Source: Ypsolopha sequella
Taxonomy: Eukaryota; Arthropoda; Insecta; Lepidoptera; Ypsolophidae
Direction of reading: 5' to 3'
Length of the DNA stretch: 64,000 nt
Assembly: GCA_934047225.1 (NCBI GenBank)
Contig: CAKOHE010000025.1
Span: forward strand, 405,001-469,000
Shown here: positions 13,469-27,111 of the stretch, piece by piece
Numbering within the stretch: the stretch's first letter is position 1
Layout: each line of letters opens with the position of its first letter
Program-made: the position numbers and the translations under genes
The notes under the pieces: generated by a model
The model's input: the letters and a program-made list of their open reading frames with translations, nothing else
Told to the model about the DNA's origin: nothing
The model's database searches: none

Positions 13469-14471
13469 GGCCGGTTTTTCAAACCGCTCTTAAAGGTGGT
13501 AACAGAGGAGGCCTTTTCATACAAACTTTCTAAGTAATATTTAAGAAGACGCAATAAATTCATGAATTTAATTGAGAATATAAACAATGTACATTTAACA
13601 TATTTTTCGCAAATTGTATAATTATTGCTTAGATACTCGAATATCAGGTTTTCAAAAATGAAGTCATATCGTCTGATTTGCGTCGGTGTGCGGCTCACGA
13701 ACACGGCACTTACAAACACAAACACAGCAGTCTTGTGTAAACATAAGTGCATTCTGAAATCTAAAGCAACATGATTCCATTTTTGAATGTAATTTTTATT
13801 CAAACTTAAATAAGACAATAAGTTGTAATGAGATAATAATTATTGACCAATACCTAAATAAAGCAAAATGAATGTTTTTCATTCATTTTTTATTAGATTT
13901 TTTTCATATACTAGTATTAATTCCCGAAAATTATTAAATTTTTGAACGATTCTTCATCGTAAGCCGTCTGTCAAACATTGGTAGATTGGTAGATTGGTAG
14001 ATTGGTAGATTGGTAGATTGGTAGATTGGTAGATTGGTAGATTGGTAGATTGGTAGATTGGTAGATTGGTAGATTGGTAGATTGGTAGATTGGTAGATTG
14101 GTAGATTGGTAGATTGGTAGATTGGTAGATTGGTAGATTGGTAGATTGGTAGATAGGTAGATTGGTAGATTGGTAGATTGGTAGATTGGTAGATTGGTAG
14201 ATTGGTAGATTGGTAGACTGGTAGATTGGTAGATTGGTAGATTGGTAGATTGGTAGATTGGTAGATTGGTAGATTGGTAGATTGGTAGATTGGTAGATTG
14301 GTAGATTGGTAGATTGGTAGGTAGGTAGGTAGGTAGGTAGGTAGGTAGGTAGGTAGGTTGGTAGGTAGGTAGGTAGATTGGTAGATTGGTAGATTGGTAG
14401 ATTGGTAGATTGGTAGATTGGTAGATTGGTAGATTGGAAGATTGGTAGGTAGGTAGGTAGGTAGGTAAAAA
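13469..14471. repeat. Satellite unit 12, core type A
   Basis: Core 13469-13979 with GTCATATCG (as core 7) and a private AGATTTTTTTCAT; spacer 492 bp. Confidence 0.95.
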
Positions 14472-15677
14472 GGCCGGTTTTTCAAACCGCTCTTAAAGGT
14501 GGTAACAGAGGAGGCCTTTTTATACAAACTTTCTAAGTAATATTTAAGAAGACGCAATAAATTCATGAATTTAATTGAGAATATAAACAATGTACATTTA
14601 ACATATTTTTCGCAAATTGTATAATTATTGCTTAGATACTCGAATATCAGGTTTTCAAAAATGAAGTCATTTCTTCTGATTTGCGTCGGTGTGCGGCTCA
14701 CGAACACGGCACTTACAAACACAAACACAGCAGTCTTGTGTAAACATGAGTGCATTCTGAAATCTAAAGCAACATGATTCCATTTTTGAATGTAATTTTT
14801 AATCAAACTTAAATAAGACAATAAGTTGTAATGAGATAATAATTATTGACCAATACCTAAATAAAGCAAAATGAATGTTTTTCATTCATTTTTTATTAGA
14901 TTTTATTCATATACTTGTATTAATTCCCGAAAATTATTAAATTTTTGAACGATTCTTCATCGTAAGCCGTCTGTCAAACATTGGTAGATTGGTAGATTAT
15001 AGATTGGTAGATTGGTAGATTGGTAGATTGGTAGATTGGTAGATTGGTAGATTGGTAGATTGGTAGATAGGTAGATTGGTAGATTGGTAGATTGGTAGAT
15101 TGGTAGATTGGTAGATTGGTAGATTGGTAGATTGGTAGATTGGTAGATTGGTAGATTGGTAGATTGGTAGATTGGTAGATTGGTAGATTGGTAGATTGGT
15201 AGATTGGTAGATTGGTAGATTGGTAGATTGGTAGATTGGTAGATTGGTAGATTGGTAGATTGGTAGATTGGTAGATTGGTAGATTGGTAGATTGGTAGAT
15301 TGGTAGATTGGTAGATTGGTAGATTGGTAGATTGGTAGATAAGTAGATTGGTAGATTGGTAGATTGGTAGATTGGTAGATTGGTAGATTGGTAGATTGGT
15401 AGATTGGTAGATTGGTAGATTGGTAGATTGGTAGATTGGTAGATTGGTAGATTGGTAGGTAGGTAGGTAGGTAGGTAGGTAGGTAGGTAGGTTGGTAGGT
15501 AGGTAGGTAGATTGGTAGATTGGTAGATTGGTAGATTGGTAGATTGGTAGATTGGTAGATTGGTAGATTGGTAGGTAGGTAGGTAGGTAGGTAGGTTGGT
15601 AGGTAGGTAGGTAGATTGGTAGATTGGTAGATTGGTAGATTGGTAGGTAGGTAGGTAGGTAGGTAGGTAGGTAAAAA
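14472..15677. repeat. Satellite unit 13, core type B
   Basis: Core 14472-14982; spacer 695 bp, the shortest of the four B spacers that start with TAGATTATAG. Confidence 0.95.
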
Positions 15678-16832
15678 GGCCGGTTTTTCAAACCGCTCTT
15701 AAAGGTGGTAACAGAGGAGGCCTTTTCATACAAACTTTCTAAGTAATATTTAAGAAGACGCAATAAATTCATGAATTTAATTGAGAATATATACAATGTA
15801 CATTTAACATATTTTTCGCAAATTGTATAATTATTGCTTAGATACTCGAATATCAGGTTTTCAAAAATGAAGTCATTTCGTCTGATTTGCGTCGGTGTGC
15901 GGCTCACGAACACGGCACTTACAAACACAAACACAGCAGTCTTGTGTAAACATGAGTGCATTCTGAAATCTAAAGCAACATGATTCCATCTTTGAATGTA
16001 ATTTTTAATCAAACTTAAATAAGACAATAAGTTGTAATGAGATAATAATTATTGACCAATACCTAAATAAAGCAAAATGAATGTTTTTCATTCATTTTTT
16101 ATTAGATTTTATTCATATACTTGAATTAATTCCCGAAAATTATTAAATTTTTGAACGATTCTTCATCGTAAGCCGTCTGTCAAACATTGGTAGATTGGTA
16201 GATTGGTAGATTGGTAGATTGGTAGATTGGTAGATTGGTAGATTGGTAGATTGGTAGATTGGTAGATTGGTAGACTGGTAGATTGGTAGATTGGTAGATT
16301 GGTAGATTGGTAGATTGGTAGATTGGTAGATTGGTAGATTGGTAGATTGGTAGATTGGTAGATTGGTAGATTGGTAGATTGGTAGATTGGTAGATTGGTA
16401 GATTGGTAGATTGGTAGATTGGTAGATTGGTAGATTGGTAGATTGGTAGATTGGTAGATTGGTAGATTGGTAGATTGGTAGATTAGTAGATTGGTAGATT
16501 GGTAGATTGGTAGATTGGTAGATTGGTAGATTGGTAGATTGGTAGATTGGTAGATTGGTAGATTGGTAGATTGGTAGATTGGTAGATTGGTAGATTAGTA
16601 GATTGGTAGATTGGTAGATTGGTAGATAAGTAGATTGGTAGATTGGTAGATTGGAAGATTGGTAGATTGGTAGATTGGTAGATTGGTAGATTGGTAGATT
16701 GGTAGATTGGTAGATTGGTAGATTGGTAGATTGGTAGATTGGTAGATTGGTAGATTGGTAGATTGGTAGATTGGTAGATTGGTAGATTGGTAGATTGGTA
16801 GATTGGTAGGTAGGTAGGTAGGTAGGTAAAAA
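15678..16832. repeat. Satellite unit 14, core type C
   Basis: Core 15678-16188 with a private ACTTGAATTAATT; spacer 644 bp. Confidence 0.95.
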
Positions 16833-17843
16833 GGCCGGTTTTTCAAACCGCTCTTAAAGGTGGTAACAGAGGAGGCCTTTTCATACAAACTTTCTAAGTA
16901 ATATTTAAGAAGACGCAATAAATTCATGAATTTAATTGAGAATATAAACAATGTACATTTAACATATTTTTCGCAAATTGTATAATTATTGCTTAGATAC
17001 TCGAATATCAGGTTTTCAAAAATGAAGTCATTTCGTCTGATTTGCGTCGGTGTGCGGCTCACGAACACGGCACTTACAAACACAAACACAGCAGTCTTGT
17101 GTAAACATGAGTGCATTCTGAAATCTAAAGCAACATGATTCCATCTTTGAATGTAATTTTTAATCAAACTTAAATAAGACAATAAGTTGTAATGAGATAA
17201 TAATTATTGACCAATACCTAAATAAAGCAAAATGAATGTTTTTCATTCATTTTTTATTAGATTTTATTCATATACTTGTATTAATTCCCGAAAATTATTA
17301 AATTTTTGAACGATTCTTCATCGTAAGCCGTCTGTCAAACATTGGTAGATTGGTAGATTGGTAGATTGGTAGATTGGTAGATTGGTAGATTGGTAGATTG
17401 GTAGATTGGTAGATTGGTAGATTGGTAGATTGGTAGATTGGTAGATTGGTAGATTGGTAGATTGGTAGATTGGTAGATTGGTAGATTGGTAGATTGGTAG
17501 ATTGGTAGATTGGTAGATTGGTAGATTGGTAGATTGGTAGATTGGTAGATTGGTAGATTGGTAGAGTGGTAGAGTGGTAGATTGGTAGATTGGTATATTG
17601 GTAGATTGGTAGATTGGTAGATTGGTAGATTGGTAGATTGGTAGATTGGTAGATTGGTAGATTGGTAGATTGGTAGATTGGTAGATTGGTAGATTGGTAG
17701 ATTGGTAGATTGGTAGATTGGTAGATTGGTAGATTGGTAGATTGGTAGATTGGTAGATTGGTAGATTGGTAGATTGGTAGATTGGTAGATTGGTAGATTG
17801 GTAGATTGGTAGATTGGTAGGTAGGTAGGTAGGTAGGTAAAAA
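16833..17843. repeat. Satellite unit 15, core type D
   Basis: Core 16833-17343; spacer 500 bp with the TAGAGTGG doublet. Confidence 0.95.
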
Positions 17844-19274
17844 GGCCGGTTTTTCAAACCGCTCTTAAAGGTGGTAACAGAGGAGGCCTTTTCATACAAA
17901 CTTTCTAAGTAATATTTAAGAAGACGCAATAAATTCATGAATTTAATTGAGAATATAAACAATGTACATTTAACATATTTTTCGCAAATTGTATAATTAT
18001 TGCTTAGATACTCGAATATCAGGTTTTCAAAAATGAAGTCATTTCGTCTGATTTGCGTCGGTGTGCGGCTCACGAACACGGCACTTACAAAAACAAACAT
18101 AGCAGTCTTGTGTAAACATGAGTGCATTCTGAAATCTAAAGCAACATGATTCCATCTTTGAATGTAATTTTTAATCAAACTTAAATAAGACAGTAAGTTG
18201 TAATGAGATAATAATTATTGACTAATACCTAAATAAAGCAAAATGAATGTTTTTCATTCATTTTTTATTAGATTTTATTCATATACTTGTATTAATTCCC
18301 GAAAATTATTAAATTTTTGAACGATTCTTCATCGTAAGCCGTCTGTCAAACATTGGTAGATAGGTAGATTGGTAGATTGGTAGATTGTTAGATTGGTAGA
18401 TTGGTAGATTAGATTGGTAGATTGGTAGATTGGTAGATTGGTAGATTGGTAGATTGGTAGATTAGTAGATTGGTAGATTGGTAGATTGGTAGATTGGTAG
18501 ATTGGTAGATTGGTAGATTGGTAGATTGGTAGATTGGTAGATTAGTAGATTGGTAGATTGGTAGATTGGTAGATTGTTAGATTGGTAGATTGGTAGATTG
18601 GTAGGTAGGTAGGTAGGTAGGTAGGTAGGTAGGTAGGTAGGTAGGTTGGTAGGTAGGTAGGTAGATTGGTAGATTGGTAGATTGGTAGATTGGTAGATTG
18701 GTAGATTGGTAGATTGGTAGAGTGGTAGATTGGTAGATTGGTAGATTGGTAGATTGGTAGATTGGTAGATTGGTAGATTGGTAGATTGGTAGATTGGTAG
18801 TTTGGTAGATTGGTAGATTGGTAGATTGGTAGATTGGTAGATTGGTAGATTGGTAGATTGGTAGATTGGTAGATTGGTAGACTAGATTGGTAGATTGGTA
18901 GATTAGATTGGTAGATTGGTAGATTGGTAGATTAGATTGGTAGATTGGTAGATTGGTAGATTAGTAGATTGGTAGATTGGTAGATTGGTAGATTGGTAGA
19001 TTGGTAGATTGGTAGATTGGTAGATTGGTAGATTGGTAGATTAGTAGATTGGTAGATTGGTAGATTGGTAGATTGGTAGATTGGTAGATTGGTAGATTGG
19101 TAGATTGGTAGATTGGTAGATTGGTAGATTGGTAGATTGGTAGGTAGGTAGGTAGGTAGGTAGGTAGGTAGGTAGGTAGGTAGGTTGGTAGGTAGGTAGG
19201 TAGATTGGTAGATTGGTAGATTGGTAGATTGGTAGATTGGTAGATTGGTAGATTGGTAGGTAGGTAGGTAATAA
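17844..19274. repeat. Satellite unit 16, core type E
   Basis: Core 17844-18354; spacer 920 bp. The spacer ends GTAATAAGGCC instead of GTAAAAAGGCC, a change repeated before core 21. Confidence 0.95.
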
Positions 19275-20249
19275 GGCCGGTTTTTCAAACCGCTCTTAAA
19301 GGTGGTAACAGAGGAGGCCTTTTCATACAAACTTTCTAAGTAATATTTAAGAAGACGCAATAAATTCATGAATTTAATTGAGAATATAAACAATGTACAT
19401 TTAACATATTTTTCGCAAATTGTATAATTATTGCTTAGATACTCGAATATCAGGTTTTCAAAAATGAAGTCATTTCGTCTGATTTGCGTCGGTGTGCGGC
19501 TCACGAACACGGCACTTACAAACACAAACACAGCAGTCTTGTGTAAACATAAGTGCATTCTGAAATCTAAAGCAACATGATTCCATTTTTGAATGTAATT
19601 TTTATTCAAACTTAAATAAGACAATAAGTTGTAATGAGATAATAATTATTGACCAATACCTAAATAAAGCAAAATGAATGTTTTTCATTCATTTTTTATT
19701 AGATTTTATTCATATACCTACTAGTATTAATTCCCGAAAATTATTAAATTTTTGAACGATTCTTCATCGTAAGCCGTCTGTCAAACATTGGTAGATTGGT
19801 AGATTGGTAGATTGGTAGATTGGTAGATTGGTAGATTGGTAGATTGGTAGATTGGTAGATTGGTAGATTGGTAGATTGGTAGATTGGTAGATTGGTAGAT
19901 TGGTAGATTGGTAGATTGGTAGATTGGTAGATTGGTAGATTGGTAGATTGGTAGATAGGTAGATTGGTAGATTGGTAGATTGGTAGATTGGTAGATTGGT
20001 AGATTGGTAGATTGGTAGACTGGTAGATTGGTAGATTGGTAGATTGGTAGATTGGTAGATTGGTAGATTGGTAGATTGGTAGATTGGTAGATTGGTAGAT
20101 TGGTAGGTAGGTAGGTAGGTAGGTAGGTAGGTAGGTAGGTAGGTTGGTAGGTAGGTAGGTAGATTGGTAGATTGGTAGATTGGTAGATTGGTAGATTGGT
20201 AGATTGGTAGATTGGAAGATTGGTAGGTAGGTAGGTAGGTAGGTAAAAA
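19275..20249. repeat. Satellite unit 17, core type A with 4-bp insertion
   Basis: Core 19275-19789 (515 bp) with ATACCTACTAGTATT, shared only with core 21; spacer 460 bp. Confidence 0.95.
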
Positions 20250-21412
20250 GGCCGGTTTTTCAAACCGCTCTTAAAGGTGGTAACAGAGGAGGCCTTTTTA
20301 TACAAACTTTCTAAGTAATATTTAAGAAGACGCAATAAATTCATGAATTTAATTGAGAATATAAACAATGTACATTTAACATATTTTTCGCAAATTGTAT
20401 AATTATTGCTTAGATACTCGAATATCAGGTTTTCAAAAATGAAGTCATTTCTTCTGATTTGCGTCGGTGTGCGGCTCACGAACACGGCACTTACAAACAC
20501 AAACACAGCAGTCTTGTGTAAACATGAGTGCATTCTGAAATCTAAAGCAACATGATTCCATTTTTGAATGTAATTTTTAATCAAACTTAAATAAGACAAT
20601 AAGTTGTAATGAGATAATAATTATTGACCAATACCTAAATAAAGCAAAATGAATGTTTTTCATTCATTTTTTATTAGATTTTATTCATATACTTGTATTA
20701 ATTCCCGAAAATTATTAAATTTTTGAACGATTCTTCATCGTAAGCCGTCTGTCAAACATTGGTAGATTGGTAGATTGGTAGATTGGTAGATTGGTAGATT
20801 GGTAGATTGGTAGATTGGTAGATTGGTAGATTGGTAGATTGGTAGACTGGTAGATTGGTAGATTGGTAGATTGGTAGATTGGTAGATTGGTAGATTGGTA
20901 GATTGGTAGATTGGTAGATTGGTAGATTGGTAGATTGGTAGATTGGTAGATTGGTAGATTGGTAGATTGGTAGATTGGTAGATTGGTAGATTGGTAGATT
21001 GGTAGATTGGTAGATTGGTAGATTGGTAGATTGGTAGATTGGTAGATTGGTAGATTAGTAGATTGGTAGATTGGTAGATTGGTAGATTGGTAGATTGGTA
21101 GATTGGTAGATTGGTAGATTGGTAGATTGGTAGATTGGTAGATTGGTAGATTGGTAGATTGGTAGATTAGTAGATTGGTAGATTGGTAGATTGGTAGATA
21201 AGTAGATTGGTAGATTGGTAGATTGGAAGATTGGAAGATTGGTAGATTGGTAGATTGGTAGATTGGTAGATTGGTAGATTGGTAGATTGGTAGATTGGTA
21301 GATTGGTAGATTGGTAGATTGGTAGATTGGTAGATTGGTAGATTGGTAGATTGGTAGATTGGTAGATTGGTAGATTGGTAGATTGGTAGGTAGGTAGGTA
21401 GGTAGGTAAAAA
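20250..21412. repeat. Satellite unit 18, core type B
   Basis: Core 20250-20760. Spacer 652 bp and of C-to-D character: there is no TAGATTATAG start and no internal island. It marks the junction where a C unit is missing. Confidence 0.95.
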
Positions 21413-22411
21413 GGCCGGTTTTTCAAACCGCTCTTAAAGGTGGTAACAGAGGAGGCCTTTTCATACAAACTTTCTAAGTAATATTTAAGAAGACGCAATA
21501 AATTCATGAATTTAATTGAGAATATAAACAATGTACATTTAACATATTTTTCGCAAATTGTATAATTATTGCTTAGATACTCGAATATCAGGTTTTCAAA
21601 AATGAAGTCATTTCGTCTGATTTGCGTCGGTGTGCGGCTCACGAACACGGCACTTACAAACACAAACACAGCAGTCTTGTGTAAACATGAGTGCATTCTG
21701 AAATCTAAAGCAACATGATTCCATCTTTGAATGTAATTTTTAATCAAACTTAAATAAGACAATAAGTTGTAATGAGATAATAATTATTGACCAATACCTA
21801 AATAAAGCAAAATGAATGTTTTTCATTCATTTTTTATTAGATTTTATTCATATACTTGTATTAATTCCCGAAAATTATTAAATTTTTGAACGATTCTTCA
21901 TCGTAAGCCGTCTGTCAAACATTGGTAGATTGGTAGATTGGTAGATTGGTAGATTGGTAGATTGGTAGATTGGTAGATTGGTAGATTGGTAGATTGGTAG
22001 ATTGGTAGATTGGTAGATTGGTAGATTGGTAGATTGGTAGATTGGTAGATTGGTAGATTGGTAGATTGGTAGATTGGTAGATTGGTAGATTGGTAGATTG
22101 GTAGATTGGTAGATTGGTAGATTGGTAGATTGGTAGATTGGTAGAGTGGTAGAGTGGTAGATTGGTAGATTGGTATATTGGTAGATTGGTAGATTGGTAG
22201 ATTGGTAGATTGGTAGATTGGTAGATTGGTAGATTGGTAGATTGGTAGATTGGTAGATTGGTAGATTGGTAGATTGGTAGATTGGTAGATTGGTAGATTG
22301 GTAGATTGGTAGATTGGTAGATTGGTAGATTGGTAGATTGGTAGATTGGTAGATTGGTAGATTGGTAGATTGGTAGATTGGTAGATTGGTAGGTAGGTAG
22401 GTAGGTAAAAA
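21413..22411. repeat. Satellite unit 19, core type D
   Basis: Core 21413-21923; spacer 488 bp with the TAGAGTGG doublet and a shortened terminal GGTA run. Confidence 0.95.
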
Positions 22412-23842
22412 GGCCGGTTTTTCAAACCGCTCTTAAAGGTGGTAACAGAGGAGGCCTTTTCATACAAACTTTCTAAGTAATATTTAAGAAGACGCAATAA
22501 ATTCATGAATTTAATTGAGAATATAAACAATGTACATTTAACATATTTTTCGCAAATTGTATAATTATTGCTTAGATACTCGAATATCAGGTTTTCAAAA
22601 ATGAAGTCATTTCGTCTGATTTGCGTCGGTGTGCGGCTCACGAACACGGCACTTACAAAAACAAACATAGCAGTCTTGTGTAAACATGAGTGCATTCTGA
22701 AATCTAAAGCAACATGATTCCATCTTTGAATGTAATTTTTAATCAAACTTAAATAAGACAGTAAGTTGTAATGAGATAATAATTATTGACTAATACCTAA
22801 ATAAAGCAAAATGAATGTTTTTCATTCATTTTTTATTAGATTTTATTCATATACTTGTATTAATTCCCGAAAATTATTAAATTTTTGAACGATTCTTCAT
22901 CGTAAGCCGTCTGTCAAACATTGGTAGATAGGTAGATTGGTAGATTGGTAGATTGTTAGATTGGTAGATTGGTAGATTAGATTGGTAGATTGGTAGATTG
23001 GTAGATTGGTAGATTGGTAGATTGGTAGATTAGTAGATTGGTAGATTGGTAGATTGGTAGATTGGTAGATTGGTAGATTGGTAGATTGGTAGATTGGTAG
23101 ATTGGTAGATTAGTAGATTGGTAGATTGGTAGATTGGTAGATTGTTAGATTGGTAGATTGGTAGATTGGTAGGTAGGTAGGTAGGTAGGTAGGTAGGTAG
23201 GTAGGTAGGTAGGTTGGTAGGTAGGTAGGTAGATTGGTAGATTGGTAGATTGGTAGATTGGTAGATTGGTAGATTGGTAGATTGGTAGAGTGGTAGATTG
23301 GTAGATTGGTAGATTGGTAGATTGGTAGATTGGTAGATTGGTAGATTGGTAGATTGGTAGATTGGTAGTTTGGTAGATTGGTAGATTGGTAGATTGGTAG
23401 ATTGGTAGATTGGTAGATTGGTAGATTGGTAGATTGGTAGATTGGTAGACTAGATTGGTAGATTGGTAGATTAGATTGGTAGATTGGTAGATTGGTAGAT
23501 TAGATTGGTAGATTGGTAGATTGGTAGATTAGTAGATTGGTAGATTGGTAGATTGGTAGATTGGTAGATTGGTAGATTGGTAGATTGGTAGATTGGTAGA
23601 TTGGTAGATTAGTAGATTGGTAGATTGGTAGATTGGTAGATTGGTAGATTGGTAGATTGGTAGATTGGTAGATTGGTAGATTGGTAGATTGGTAGATTGG
23701 TAGATTGGTAGGTAGGTAGGTAGGTAGGTAGGTAGGTAGGTAGGTAGGTAGGTTGGTAGGTAGGTAGGTAGATTGGTAGATTGGTAGATTGGTAGATTGG
23801 TAGATTGGTAGATTGGTAGATTGGTAGGTAGGTAGGTAATAA
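22412..23842. repeat. Satellite unit 20, core type E
   Basis: Core 22412-22922; spacer 920 bp, ending GTAATAAGGCC as after unit 16. Confidence 0.95.
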
Positions 23843-24833
23843 GGCCGGTTTTTCAAACCGCTCTTAAAGGTGGTAACAGAGGAGGCCTTTTCATACAAAC
23901 TTTCTAAGTAATATTTAAGAAGACGCAATAAATTCATGAATTTAATTGAGAATATAAACAATGTACATTTAACATATTTTTCGCAAATTGTATAATTATT
24001 GCTTAGATACTCGAATATCAGGTTTTCAAAAATGAAGTCATTTCGTCTGATTTGCGTCGGTGTGCGGCTCACGAACACGGCACTTACAAACACAAACACA
24101 GCAGTCTTGTGTAAACATAAGTGCATTCTGAAATCTAAAGCAACATGATTCCATTTTTGAATGTAATTTTTATTCAAACTTAAATAAGACAATAAGTTGT
24201 AATGAGATAATAATTATTGACCAATACCTAAATAAAGCAAAATGAATGTTTTTCATTCATTTTTTATTAGATTTTATTCATATACCTACTAGTATTAATT
24301 CCCGAAAATTATTAAATTTTTGAACGATTCTTCATCGTAAGCCGTCTGTCAAACATTGGTAGATTGGTAGATTGGTAGATTGGTAGATTGGTAGATTGGT
24401 AGATTGGTAGATTGGTAGATTGGTAGATTGGTAGATTGGTAGATTGGTAGATTGGTAGATTGGTAGATTGGTAGATTGGTAGATTGGTAGATTGGTAGAT
24501 TGGTAGATTGGTAGATTGGTAGATAGGTAGATTGGTAGATTGGTAGATTGGTAGATTGGTAGATTGGTAGATTGGTAGATTGGTAGACTGGTAGATTGGT
24601 AGATTGGTAGATTGGTAGATTGGTAGATTGGTAGATTGGTAGATTGGTAGATTGGTAGATTGGTAGATTGGTAGATTGGTAGATTGGTAGGTAGGTAGGT
24701 AGGTAGGTAGGTAGGTAGGTAGGTAGGTTGGTAGGTAGGTAGGTAGATTGGTAGATTGGTAGATTGGTAGATTGGTAGATTGGTAGATTGGTAGATTGGA
24801 AGATTGGTAGGTAGGTAGGTAGGTAGGTAAAAA
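23843..24833. repeat. Satellite unit 21, core type A with 4-bp insertion
   Basis: Core 23843-24357 (515 bp), same insertion as core 17; spacer 476 bp. Confidence 0.95.
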
Positions 24834-26099
24834 GGCCGGTTTTTCAAACCGCTCTTAAAGGTGGTAACAGAGGAGGCCTTTTTATACAAACTTTCTAAGT
24901 AATATTTAAGAAGACGCAATAAATTCATGAATTTAATTGAGAATATAAACAATGTACATTTAACATATTTTTCGCAAATTGTATAATTATTGCTTAGATA
25001 CTCGAATATCAGGTTTTCAAAAATGAAGTCATTTCTTCTGATTTGCGTCGGTGTGCGGCTCACGAACACGGCACTTACAAACACAAACACAGCAGTCTTG
25101 TGTAAACATGAGTGCATTCTGAAATCTAAAGCAACATGATTCCATTTTTGAATGTAATTTTTAATCAAACTTAAATAAGACAATAAGTTGTAATGAGATA
25201 ATAATTATTGACCAATACCTAAATAAAGCAAAATGAATGTTTTTCATTCATTTTTTATTAGATTTTATTCATATACTTGTATTAATTCCCGAAAATTATT
25301 AAATTTTTGAACGATTCTTCATCGTAAGCCGTCTGTCAAACATTGGTAGATTGGTAGATTATAGATTGGTAGATTGGTAGATTGGTAGATTGGTAGATTG
25401 GTAGATTGGTAGATTGGTAGATTGGTAGATTGGTAGATTGGTAGATAGGTAGATTGGTAGATTGGTAGATTGGTAGATTGGTAGATTGGTAGATTGGTAG
25501 ATTGGTAGATTGGTAGATTGGTAGATTGGTAGATTGGTAGATTGGTAGATTGGTAGATTGGTAGATTGGTAGATTGGTAGATTGGTAGATTGGTAGATTG
25601 GTAGATTGGTAGATTGGTAGATTGGTAGATTGGTAGATTGGTAGATTGGTAGATTGGTAGATTGGTAGATTGGTAGATTGGTAGATTGGTAGATTGGTAG
25701 ATTGGTAGATTGGTAGATTGGTAGATTGGTAGATTGGTAGATTGGTAGATTGGTAGATTGGTAGATAAGTAGATTGGTAGATTGGTAGATTGGTAGATTG
25801 GTAGATTGGTAGATTGGTAGATTGGTAGATTGGTAGATTGGTAGATTGGTAGATTGGTAGATTGGTAGGTAGGTAGGTAGGTAGGTAGGTAGGTAGGTAG
25901 GTAGGTTGGTAGGTAGGTAGGTAGATTGGTAGATTGGTAGATTGGTAGATTGGTAGATTGGTAGATTGGTAGATTGGTAGATTGGTAGATTGGTAGGTAG
26001 GTAGGTAGGTAGGTAGGTTGGTAGGTAGGTAGGTAGATTGGTAGATTGGTAGATTGGTAGATTGGTAGATTGGTAGATTGGTAGGTAGGTAGGTAAAAA
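24834..26099. repeat. Satellite unit 22, core type B, chimeric spacer
   Basis: Core 24834-25344. Spacer 755 bp: it begins like a B-to-C spacer (TAGATTATAG) but ends with the short GGTA run typical before an A core. The next core is indeed type A. Confidence 0.93.
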
Positions 26100-27111
26100 G
26101 GCCGGTTTTTCAAACCGCTCTTAAAGGTGGTAACAGAGGAGGCCTTTTCATACAAACTTTCTAAGTAATATTTAAGAAGACGCAATAAATTCATGAATTT
26201 AATTGAGAATATAAACAATGTACATTTAACATATTTTTCGCAAATTGTATAATTATTGCTTAGATACTCGAATATCAGGTTTTCAAAAATGAAGTCATTT
26301 CGTCTGATTTGCGTCGGTGTGCGGCTCACGAACACGGCACTTACAAACACAAAACACAGCAGTCTTGTGTAAACATAAGTGCATTCTGAAATCTAAAGCA
26401 ACATGATTCCATTTTTGAATGTAATTTTTATTCAAACTTAAATAAGACAATAAGTTGTAATGAGATAATAATTATTGACCAATACCTAAATAAAGCAAAA
26501 TGAATGTTTTTCATTCATTTTTTATTAGATTTTATTCATATACTAGTATTAATTCCCGAAAATTATTAAATTTTTGAACGATTCTTCATCGTAAGCCGTC
26601 TGTCAAACATTGGTAGATTGGTAGATTGGTAGATTGGTAGATTGGTAGATTGGTAGATTGGTAGATTGGTAGATTGGTAGATTGGTAGATTGGTAGATTG
26701 GTAGATTGGTAGATTGGTAGATCGGTAGATTGGTAGATTGGTAGATTGGTAGATTGGTAGATTGGTAGATAGGTAGATTGGTAGATTGGTAGATTGGTAG
26801 ATTGGTAGATTGGTAGATTGGTAGATTCGTAGATTGGTAGACTGGTAGATTGGTAGATTGGTAGATTGGTAGATTGGTAGATTGGTAGATTGGTAGATTG
26901 GTAGATTGGTAGATTGGTAGATTGGTAGATTGGTAGATTGGTAGATTGGTAGATTGGTAGATTGGTAGGTAGGTAGGTAGGTAGGTAGGTAGGTAGGTAG
27001 GTAGGTTGGTAGGTAGGTAGGTAGATTGGTAGATTGGTAGATTGGTAGATTGGTAGATTGGTAGATTGGTAGATTGGTAGATTGGTAGGTAGGTAGGTAG
27101 GTAGGTAAAAA
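26100..27111. repeat. Satellite unit 23, core type A with 1-bp insertion
   Basis: Core 26100-26611 (512 bp) with CAAAACACAGC, which shifts the minus-strand reading frame. Spacer 500 bp with private TAGATCGG and TAGATTCG variants. Confidence 0.94.

Larger units (their letters stand above)
13469..19274. repeat. Five-core higher-order repeat, copy 3 (A-B-C-D-E)
   Basis: Cores 12-16, spacers 492, 695, 644, 500 and 920 bp; total about 5806 bp. Core 12 has a private change (AGATTTTTTTCAT) and core 14 has ACTTGAATTAATT. The B-to-C spacer is 52-84 bp shorter than in copies 1 and 2. Confidence 0.9.
19275..23842. repeat. Four-core higher-order repeat (A-B-D-E), C unit missing
   Basis: Cores 17-20, spacers 460, 652, 488 and 920 bp; total about 4568 bp. 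The spacer after B has the length and landmarks of the C-to-D spacer. One whole unit, the B-to-C spacer plus core C, is therefore absent, as expected from unequal exchange between homologous cores or spacers. Confidence 0.88.
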
